Below are positions 37,901-49,900 of a stretch of 64,000 nucleotides of DNA, one piece after another (positions within the stretch are counted from its first letter, which is position 1; each line of letters opens with the position of its first letter). The notes under the pieces were generated by a model. It had not been told where the DNA came from. It did not search any database and saw only the letters and a list, made by a program, of their open reading frames with translations. The translations under genes and the position numbers were made by a program. Where the stretch lies: the NCBI RefSeq assembly GCF_037975245.1, contig NC_092582.1, positions 3,287,001 to 3,351,000 of the forward strand. Direction: 5' to 3'. The stretch comes from Apostichopus japonicus. Taxonomy: Eukaryota; Echinodermata; Holothuroidea; Aspidochirotida; Stichopodidae.

Positions 37901-40900
37901 TATATCACATTTGAATATAACTTATTTGCATATAACACAATCGCATATAACATTTTGAGTATGTATGCTAAACTAATGGAGTGGATTTGTTTTGCAGTGT
38001 TCCATTTTTTTGGTATATAGCTTTGTAAACAATTTCATATGCTCAATGTTGTGACTTTTATTACTTCTCATAGTTTCATATAAAATAAGTCAGATTTAGC
38101 TACCTTCATACAGACAAATTTCCAGACACACCTTCAAATTTCACTTTGTAAGTTAGAATGTGTACTTCGAATAATGAAAAAAGCTTTATTAAAAATTTAA
38201 TCAAAGACATTTAACTGACATAACCCAGAGATGGGTGGTGGTGGAGTTGGGGTTAAGGTGGGGTTGGATTGGGGGGGGATTATTCTTACCCTTTGTGACA
38301 ATGGAGATGGATTTGTAGATTCCACTTCGATGTGTACCGATCCTATGTCTGCCTTATTACCAGGTCTCTCTTGAACTAAACAATATAAAAAAGAATGAAA
38401 AATTCTCATTTTATGTTTAAATGAATCACAAATTTTCAAAATACCTCTCTCTTTTAAAATCTCTCTTTTGATCTTGAATAAAAGGTAGGTTCTCACATAC
38501 CAAACTTAAATAGTACACAGGACAAAGACCGAGAAAAACCCACCTAAAATGGAATTCTTAAAATTGCCCAAAACTTGTCAATATAAGTCTAATAAATGAT
38601 ACATCTATAATCTCTACATCTACCATATCAAATACAGCTATACATCAAATATCAAATTATCAAATATATCTAATATCAAATACATCTATAATATCAAATA
38701 CAGCTATACATCAAATTATCAAATACATCAAATACATTTAATACATCAACATCAAATATCAAATTATCAAATACATGAAATACATTTAATACATCTAATA
38801 CATCGAATATCAAATACATCTATACATCTAAATACACCTAATACATCAAATACATCAAATATCAAATACATCTATACATCTCTAATATCAAGTAGATGTG
38901 AGTGCAATTAATTTAGGATGATCACATGTTTGTGATCAACAAATGACTGTTAATCATTCAATCATAGTTTAAGGGGTTTATAAAGGAACTTACACAAATA
39001 GAATGAAAAAATGGATGAACAAACAAGCCATCTGATGTTTACACTGACTTAAATACAGAACACACCTAGACCCCCCCACAAAAGAAGATTCTTGTTCAAT
39101 TCAGTGAGGATTTCACAGTAAATTATCCAATAACTTCTCTCTTTTTTTGCTTGTTACATATACTAAATATATCATATACCCATAAATTAATAATAAATCT
39201 TGATCTGACTTGAACCTTATGTCAATTCATGTTTAGAAGTCACCTCAAACTGCTGTTTTATAACAAAAGGCCAGAGTCTTGCTGAAGCGATTACTTTATT
39301 GTAAGAGTGAGTAAAGTCAGACTTTATCACCTCTCTCACTTCCCTCTACAATGGAGGGGGAGGGGAAGGGAACCATGAGTGACGGGTTTGTTAATGTGCA
39401 TGAAACACAAAACTTAGACAGTAACCCCCTCCCCCCCCCTCCTCCCAGCAACATCTGAATGTTCATCTCTTGAAATTCATCAGCCTGTCTTCCGATGTCT
39501 TGTTCCAGAAGATTTCAAAAATCCCAAAAATGATTTACAACATGGAGGTCACTATTTCTCTACAGTTAGATCAAGCACATTTACTTGCTTTGTATTTCGC
39601 TCACTGTCTTCTATTTGAGCATTTGCCAAAATATTAACGGGATGACTAAGACAACATGATTAACAATAGGCCCTACGTTCCATCAGTGTGCTTCAGTTTG
39701 TAGTCAAAACCACATATGTCAGCTGTTAATTAATTACAATCATTAATTAGTTAAGCATTCCTTGAAGGAGGAAAGTATTCTGAAGGGCTCACCATTCAAC
39801 TCTTGCCGGAATGGTGTAAGAAGCCTGGATACATCATGGCCGCTGTTGCTAAGGGCTTCGCAGAGTACGTCCTTCTGGAAAAGCAGTTCCTTGGGTATTT
39901 TGTCTGGTAAAGAATGCCTTCAAAGGGGGGGAGGGGGGGGGGGATGAGGTTTGTTACAAGAATTAAAAGATGAACGTAAGGAAAGATATCATATACACTA
40001 CCAAGACAATTGAGTGACCACACCAGACAAACACATTTGCATATGAGTTAAAATAACATTTTGTACTTGACGACAGGGCAGTGATAATTCCCTAAAATGC
40101 TTTTTTGTAAACGGTTACCAGAGAGTACCTTTGTTTAAAGGCACATGTAAAACATTTAAGGTGATATCTCTCAGGTCATACCAGATATTAAGGTCTAACA
40201 AATACCATGTCCATACAAAACTGACAACTTCAATACAATTATTAGCTCTATAATTGTAATTAAAGTGAAATAGATTCACATATTTGGCATTTATGTCATA
40301 TTTGAAAATTTGAAATAGGTCTTTTGAAGATTTTTAAGACCTTGAAGCTAGACAATTGGTGAAAACTTACTTATGAAAAAATTAAGGTATTAAAGATCTG
40401 CTTTGTTGGCTTCAATTATAGCACGCTATGGCTAGGAAAGTTTTATGATTACATAATTGACCTGCCACGGTAGTAAATCCACCTCAGGCTCTAAGATTAG
40501 CCTGCATAGCTTCTTAACACCATAAGGATCTTTGTGTAAACACTGTGTGGAAAAATGTTCATGTCTACAGTGTAGTTAATCATACAGCGTTCACACAAAC
40601 ACCCTCATACAAGAAAAAATATGTGGCAGGCGTTGCAGACTAATTGGTAAAAAGAGGACATTTTATGACCAAGGCAGGTCGATTACGTAATCTCAAGATA
40701 CTTTTCCATGATAGCATGCTATATTTGGGGTCTATACAGCAGACCTTTACGGTAATTACAGAAATTAATTAAAAAGTTCTTCATTTTGGGAATGATCATG
40801 CCGTAAGCATGACAACAAGACTCTACAGAGAAAACCAAGGAAGAATTATTGTCAGTTTGAAACAAAGCAACAGTGATCACTGCCTCTGAAATAGATCTTA

Positions 40901-43900
40901 AAACATATTTGGTTATTGAATTACGGCAGTGCTAGATTTAATGAGAACGTAGACATTGCCTGTCAGTACTGAAAGAGATCATCTAAATTAATCAGATCAG
41001 AATGATCTAGCACAGATAAGGTCTAAATTAGCTACTGTAAGGCTTCCTAGATCCTTGGGTCTCTAAACTAAACTTAACTAGTTATAATGGAATAGATTTA
41101 CATGCATGATTCCAGGTGGAAGGAATCTTGCATAATGTGTCTTAATATTTTCATGATTTTTACCTGCTAGAGTTACCACTATCTACATTGATAGGTGGAA
41201 GCAACTGTGGATATGAGTCTTGTCTGGCTTCTATAACCTAATATTTTTTCATAGGAAAAAGAGAAAAGGAAAAAGAGAAGGGTAAAACCAGCTTTTTGCA
41301 ATTAAATGTTCCTTAACATACAAACAGTACATTTTACAAGTAGTCTGTTACTTTTCAGAACATGTAAAACTGATTTGGAAATAATAAACAATTTGAAAAG
41401 GGTACAGGAAGTTTGGATAGAATGGATAGACTCAAACCAATGACCTGAGGACTAGCTCAACCACCTGAGCTATCCAGCCCTTTGTTGGTGGTAATACCAG
41501 TACAGTTCTTTCTCTACAGTGTGTGCAAGTCAGAAATCACTGCTCTTTGCATACAGAGTAACCAAGTATCCTACTCCATCATAATTTAATCAATCGCCCA
41601 AAAAGCAGCAGGAATGGTTTCTAGAGAAATTCAGCTTTTTATTTATTTATGGAAGTATGTGCTCGTCTCAAAAAAAAATTCTGAGCGATCAACCACAATG
41701 AGACATCCTCATTACTTCCAATACCGAACTAATGAACGAGACATGAAAAGAATGAAATTTCATTTTCAACATTTCGGCGCTCAGACACTTTGCATAGATG
41801 TACTAATCACATTCCAAAAGCCAATTGGAAAAAAAAATTCCAAAATTTTTCAACAAATTTTTTGGGCATTCTTTTGTCAACAAATCTCTGTAGATAACAT
41901 TCCAAATTCCAAACGAGTGTAAAAGTTTGGGTGTGTAAAGTCAGACAGTGAAACTTGAGGAGTAAACCATCATAGGGGGAAGAGACACTTACCGATGATA
42001 TGTGCTGGCACAAGGCTGGTTCTGAAGTCAGCTGTCCAAGCAGATTCAAGTACCTGGCCACCATTGCATGGATAGCACAACGATGATTAGTAGCAATATT
42101 ATGTTCAGAACCGAAAGCATACTCCTGTAGTACAGAATATAATGCAATTAAGAACACAGATCTGTAGAGTACTTACATATTTCTTTTTTTTACTTATCTA
42201 TGGCTTAGAATGAAACATTCATTGTTTTTGAAATATTTTCTTAGGATATAAAGTGGAAGATTTTATAGTTAGCTACAGGCAGTGAATAAAACATAAGGAA
42301 GACACCAAGAATGCAATACTTTTCACTTCATGAAGTATATATCAACAAAGCCCAAATTGGAAAGTGACACATTTGTGGCTCACACAATGCACCCTGTCCC
42401 ACTCTACAGAATCCCCCAACCCTTGGTGACATACCCCTCCCACTCCCCCTGCACACAAACTCCCAGACAATAGAGAAGGGTTAATTCCCATGTAGTTTGT
42501 TATGTGAAAAACATGAAGCAAGAAACCGGTGGACTAAAATCTGGTGACAATTGTCACATGGATGACAGTTGGTCCCTTTTTGTACCTCTTGCATTAAGCC
42601 CTTTCTGTACCCCTTACTTGACTATGTCAATTCTGCAACAATAAGTCTAAATGATGGATTGAAGGAATATATTATTACTAATAAAGAGCAAAACATAAAA
42701 TACGTAGAGGGAACTAACCTGATAGGCCAACGATAACTTAAACAGATCCACCAGCATGTCTTCTGAGCCAAGCTCAACACTCAACAGTCCCAGGGTGGTA
42801 AACAGACCGATGTAATTATTCTTACCATTACCGGGACACTGAATGCTCTTATAAAGGTGCCATATTAAGTCCTGACCACTCTGGATTATCATAGAGAAAG
42901 AGAAAATGAGAGTACAAAATGAGCAAAGATACTATTAAGAATTTACAGAGGATTGGTGAGCTTGGAATAGAAAAGAATATACCGTGCGGAAGCTGTGAAA
43001 ATTGTAGAAGAAGTAATCCATAGCAGAAATTTGTAAAATAGTTGCCCATTGTGACATTTACTTATAATACTAACAAAGAAGGTGAATTATGGATGATTAT
43101 TAAATAAGACAGATTGTTATATGCATCATTACTGGTTGAACCACTATTTACTGTTTCTCATAATTTCCCATCAAAATGCTATATGCAACAATGAATTTGT
43201 AGCGACAATCAGACAGGTTTTATGACACATTGGTTATAAAAACGGTCAAGATTCACGCTTCAGACAATAAATAGTAATGATTATGACCTAGACACTACTA
43301 GGAATCGAAACCATGGTCTTTCTGATGGATTTTGCTCATTGCATATTCATGACTAATGAACATATATTTTAATACATTAAATATTCATATCTATTGAATA
43401 TTTATTAAATTACTGAACTGCACACACAATTATCCATGCCTTCGCTCAAATGAAATGTTCTTGTTTGTGAAGGGACGTGGGTTATTTTGTTCATGCTTCA
43501 AACAGTTAATATTTCTGAGTTATATTTTCTGATAGATTTTGCTCATTGCATATTCATGCCTAATGAACATTTATTTATACATTAGATATTCGTATCTAAT
43601 GAATATTTATTTAACTATTGAACTCACACCCAATTATCCATACCTTGGCTCAAATGAAATGTTCTTGTTTGTGAAGGGAAGTGGGTTGTTTTGTTCATGG
43701 AAATGCACTTTCTATCAGATCATACTCTTCAATTTACGACTAACTGGGGACAACATTGTAAACAGTAGATTACAGTCAACTTTGAAAATAGTCTTTACCA
43801 CTAAATAACTTTCAACACGGTGTGTCTATCTGTCAGCTGTGTTTGGGAGATACATACTATCAATCAAGAACAAACATCATATCATAAACTAATAAAATGA

Positions 43901-46900
43901 TAATGTCAGCAACTAATGAATAAACATTACCCTGCTCATGAATGATATGTCCTCTCTGGATGGTTTTTCTACTTTTAGGTTTAGCTCTGATATATCTCAT
44001 ATATATATATAATGTCAGCAACTAATGAATAAACATTACCCTCCTCATGAATGATATGTCCTCTCTGGATGGTTTTTCTACTTTCAGGTTTAGCTCTGAT
44101 ATATCTCGTGGAATGTTTCTGTTGCAACTAAATTTCTCTGTGTTGTCGTGCCTGTCCATCAACGTGTGTAGGATTTCTTGGGCTATCAACCTGACCCCTA
44201 TAAAACAAGCAGGGTTAAAGTAAACAAACAAGCAAACATCTAATTAAATAAATACGTTATTATTGACTACTGATTAATTTTAACAGAAAAATTGTGTTTA
44301 GGATTTCTGAATTATCAATAAGATCCTTATTAAGGGTTGGGTGAAAAATTATACGATAAAATTATAATTCATAATTCATTCTAAGTAGAGATTGTATAGC
44401 ATTTAGCATATTCAGAATTCAAAACTTGAAAAATTGTTAAGCTGAATTGTGAATATTTACATCGTGATTATTAAAATTCTCCCTCTACTATCGAATGACA
44501 ATTAGAGTACTTGATTCTAATATCTCATCCACTATTCTAAATATTGGGATATATAACTTAAAAGGAGGGGATATCCAGGAAGAATACAAAGAAAAATACA
44601 CATTCCGAAAATTTCAGTGGAAAAACATTCTACTTTATGTTGCAAAAATAGGTAGAAATCATTACAATTGGCTAGGAGTGATTTACGAAAAAGTATATTT
44701 TAAAAAATGTGTCTTCAACTTAACAATGCTAACATAATATTAAACAAAAATATTTTTATACTAATTTAAGCATTTCAAGAACTACTAGAACTGGTCTTAC
44801 CTGGATCATCCACGATAGATACACTTAGTAACGGTTGAAGGAAAGATGCTGGAAATGTGGTAACCATGGAAACTGTGTGGTACTTCTTACCAACCTAGGA
44901 ATTCAAAATTGAAAGTATTGGTATCATATTTGAAAAAAATTTCTGAAAACGAAAAAACAATTTTCACAGGAATTAAAAAGAAAATAGCGAGAGAACAAAT
45001 TTAAGTTTGATAGTTTAACAGAGCATTACAAGTAAATATTTATCCCAACAAGTTGCATTTGAATAGTTTCCTGTTTTTTTTTCTCCAAATAACAGCCTTC
45101 AAACAAAATATTAGTCTGATGTGTGAAAAAGTCAAACTTACCTCCAGTAAACTCTTAAGGAGCATGTTCAACAATAGAACACCTCCTTCCCTAGAAAAAA
45201 ATCAAATAAATTAACAAATTAAAAAAAATATTTACAAATAAAATTAAAATAAAAGAGAAAGGTAAAATTGCCTTTGCTGAGAGAACAAATGTGTTTTTTA
45301 TAAAGGTCAAAAGTAATGATCATTTACTTAGACTTTGTTTTTATCTATTTTTATCCTACAACAATTTCACCAAGGATTGTGCTTAGATTCGGTCAGAATG
45401 AGATAACTTCGGGCATGGTATATTTTGCTCTATAATTCTGGTTAAATAAAGGGTGAAAAATAATTAAAGAAAGAGCCTCAGAATTTAGAACTGATGTTTC
45501 CTTCTTTCACTGGTTAAGTATTACTGTAACTGTTTTGTTTTTTGGAGCTGTACGGATTAAACGCGTGTTCGAAAGGAGTGTTAGAATATGACTTTTGCAC
45601 ACAGCAGCTACAGTGTCTACCAGTTGCAGCTATACATGAATAACACAGTTATGCAAACTTATCGTACACCGCCATAAGTTGTGTTAAATTTGCTATGACC
45701 TGGTGATTACCAACTCAACTGTTCAACGTTAAACATAACTTGTTAATTTAATCTTCACTTCTTACTTTAATCTTCCACAATTGCAACAGTAATATAAAAT
45801 AATGTCAGAAACTTCAGAGCTTTCCAAAATGAAACATAAAACATTATCATACATTTTTGGGACACACAAACCTCTGCACTGGACTCATCAATTTATAACA
45901 CATAGATCTCTTAGACTGATGGGGCTATTCAATAATGTATGAATAATTAAGTTACCTAGTCAGAATGACAACATGAAAAAAAAATAAAACAAGTTAGATA
46001 CTCACTCTCCAGAAGATGGCATTGCGGAGTTTATAGAGTTTGGCAGTGGAACTTTACCCATGATGAACATCATAATCTCAATCTTCTGATAATCTGGTAA
46101 AATGCTAGCAAATGCCCCTGAGAAGAAAAATAAATTAAAAATTGTAATCGACTTGAATTGTAGTAACCTGAACAAAAAAATCCATTGATTTTAGTTTTCT
46201 GTAACAATTCAAAAGTCCTTGAAATAATCTGAAATCTTTTGAAAGATGACAGCATAAACATCATTTGGATGTTGCTGTTTAAATCTTGGAGACTAAAAAA
46301 AAGAAAACAGAATGCTTATTTAGTACTGAAACAATGTGTGTAGTGTTCAATCCTGCTACACCCCTGCATAGTTTCTGCAAGTAATCGGTGATATGTGAAG
46401 TTTCAAATATATTTCGCATAAAATGGAAAATACAATCAGAAACTAGAAAGAACCATAGAACTATTGACGTTTCAGTAAAAAAAATAATACATATGCACAC
46501 AAAAAAATGAATGAGAAACATGAAAAGATTTGTAGCAAAGATACCAACTAAAAAGATAAACAAAAAATACAAACATTACAGATACAATTTACTAAACAAC
46601 TGAAAGATACTTACCCATGGTATCAATTATGGCTTCCTCAAATTCTATTTCTCCCTTTTCGTTATAATTCTTTGCCATTTTGGACTGGCCAGTAGACACC
46701 TTGCCACCAGCATGTCTCAGCTGTACCGATGTTCGGAGGTGTCTCAAGAGACTGTTGAAGATTTCGAGGACAGAGGAACCTGTTTGAGACAATAGAAAGT
46801 CAGATTAATACGGATAACAATAGATCTATTGTAGTTTGGTAGTTATAACATTAGTCATGGCTCAGAAGCATTAACATGATAACATTCATATCTTTAAACT

Positions 46901-49900
46901 GGAACAAAAATGTCATTTTGTCTTGTAGTAAACTATCAATAGAAAATGCTTTCAGGTTTTCTCTGTCGAAAACCAAATTCTACAGTGAAGTCCAGAATTA
47001 TTACGATTCAAAGCTAGAATGTGAAAATTGACATGTCTGAATCCTGATCTGCTTCATTCCACAAAGAGAATTCTCCTGACTAGATAAAGTTGAGTAAATT
47101 ACGGTTGACTCTTGCCACAGGGGGTCATAACTAACTTATGATAGTAAAGTTGTCTATCAGCTATGTACGAAAACAAGAAACAAACATCATCTTGTTATTT
47201 ATTATTTAGAAGTTTAAACACTTTATATGAGAAGCAAGTATAACAACCTAGTCCTAAAACACTTTGATTAGCAAATGTAATAAGAAGAGTTGTAAACAGT
47301 CACTCAATTTTAAGGCTTGAGTTGGGTCACATGCCATTAGTGTTCGTTAGTCCAGTCGTGTCTTTCACTAGAGTCACTCTACTATCTCTGTAGAGGAACA
47401 CCCAACAGACCCCACTTGAGCCATCTTCATCACAATTCACATTTTGAATTTTAGTGACTCCAGTCATGATTCCTCACGACATTGCTAAATTTCTGGTTGG
47501 AAGTTCTTATTTTTGACATAGAGAAAAATATGCCATTAGTAGCTCATTATATTTCACATGACATGTGGGGGGGGGAGGGGGGAGAGTAGGCCAGTAGGGT
47601 TGAACCACCTGGGGCCCATAACCTGTGCATTACATATAGAATACTAGACAGCTTCCATGCTCACCTACTGCTCCATCTACTGCTATTGCTACTGTGTTGG
47701 GGGGAGGGTGGGCCGGTAGGGTTGGACCACCTAGGGCAAATAACCTGTGCATTACACATAGGATACTAGATGGCTTCCATGCTCACCTACTGCTCCATCT
47801 GCTGCTATTGCTACTGTGTTGGGGGGGGGGGGAGAGTGGGTCGGTAGGGTTGGACCACCAAGGGTCCATAACCTGTGCATTACATATAGAATACTTGATG
47901 GCTTCCATGCTCACCTACTGCTCCATCTGCTGCTATTGCTACTGTGTTGGGGGGGGGGGGGGAGAGTGGGTCGGTAGGGTTGGACCACCAACGGTCCATA
48001 ACCTGTGCATTACATATATATACTATAATACTAGATGGCTTCCATGCTCACCTACTGCTCCATCTGCTGCTATTGCTACTGTGTTGGGGGGGGGGGGAGA
48101 GTGGGCTGGTAGGGTTGGACCACCTAGGGTTCATAACCTGTGCATTACATATAGAATACTAGATGGCTTCCATGCTCACCTACTGCTCCATCTGCTGCTA
48201 TTGCTACTGTGTTGAGGGGGGGGGGGGGGAGTGGGCTGGTAGGGTTGCACCACCAATGGTCCACAACCTGTGCATTATATATAGAATACTAGATGGTCAC
48301 ATGCTCACCTACTGCTCCATCTGCTGCTATTGCTACTGTATTGGGGGGGGGGGGGAGAGTGGGCCGGTAGGGTTGGACCACCTAGGGTCCATAACCTGTG
48401 CATTACATATAGAATACTAGATGGCTTCCATGCTCACCTACTGCTCCATATGCTGCTATTGCTACTGTGTTGGGGGGGGGGAGTGGGCTGGTAGGGTTGG
48501 ACCACCAAGGGTCCATAACCTGTGCATTACATATAGAATACTAGATGGCCTCCATGCTCACCTACTGCTCCATCTGCTGCTATTGCTACTGTTTCCTTTA
48601 AGATTTGAACAATGCTCTGTTTGATGTCCGTCGTATGTTCGTTTCCTTCGTCAAGGTGGAGTAACAGGAAGTGAGGAACCACGTACAGATACTGGGACTG
48701 TTAAACGAGAGTTAAAAACAAATATGGAACGATCATATCTGTGATTCATTCAGGAGTAGATCTGAAGTATATAAAATTTGCATTAGGTTTATTTAGAAGT
48801 AATAGGTATCCCCCTATCCTGCATAATTATAATAAAGAACCAATCATAAGCATGGTAATATCAAAGAATTTATTTTTGCAGTGGTACTGTTGCAGGAGCG
48901 CTGTACCAAAACGGCAACAAGTGTTTTGATTGCAGTTATGGAAGCAAATGATACTGTACATTGAGCTGAGGTAATTCTATTGGCATCTTTAACTTCAGCA
49001 CCGTAAGTGAGAATTTTAATGAAAATAAGTTTGGTTCCGAGAACTTGTATTTAAAATTGTTCACTTTTCTGTGCAGAGGCAAAGTTTTTGTATTTTTAAA
49101 AGTTTCATAGTTATCTCCCAAAGCCTGAGCTATTTCTATAATTAGTCAAGATAAAGTAAGGAAAAAATAATTGTAGGGTCAAGGAAAATTAGAAATTAAA
49201 ATAATTAAAATCTTTAAATTTTGTATGCTGAATTAAATATTTTGTGGTGTATATATTTAGGTGTACAGAAGAGTATTTGTTTGTCTTTATTCATATGTAT
49301 GACTTGATTTTTGACTTCACTATTTTGTTCTTTATTAATCTTATTTTACATCTCTCTTCTAACTTTATCACCTGTTATCTCCTCATGATGCTATCATAAA
49401 TATAGCATCTCAGAATGAATAATTCTTCTGTATCATGCTGTAGTTTCATAACTACAATGTACAAATATTTTTAGTTGCATCTGGCAAACAAGAGTGGCAC
49501 CGATTAAAATTCTAACACAATTCAATATAATTCAGTCGACTCGAGGCCATCAACATATTGAGCAGCGAAACAATCATTTCATAAAGAGATTCCCTTATGA
49601 CTATTCATCAAAACAAAACAAAACGTTAATTTTTACCTGCATGGAGTACATGACAACTTTAAAGACTTTGACAGCAAAGTCATTCGGTACCCAAAGGGTA
49701 TGCAGATCAAGATGCCTATGAAAAGAAGACAAAAAGAGATCGTAATTTTATTTCGTTCGAAACAGCATGAAAGATACAAAATAGTTCCAGCCGAGGAATT
49801 GATTTATAACGGCAAGTAGGATTTCACTATCAAATTTGCATTCTGTCACATCAGATTGTGTCTTATGCCCCGAATGAAGAGTGCATAATATTTCTCATCA

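Noticed and set aside
41420-41490. Functional tRNA gene on minus strand
   Set aside because: D-arm region looks convincing, but acceptor and T stems do not pair; kept only as a tRNA-derived remnant.
47694-48624. Plus-strand frames of 67-173 residues with GFHAHLLLHLLLLLLC repeats
   Set aside because: They are translations of the EFR3-derived minisatellite on the wrong strand; the frame breaks with poly-G length changes and no start or family is recognisable.
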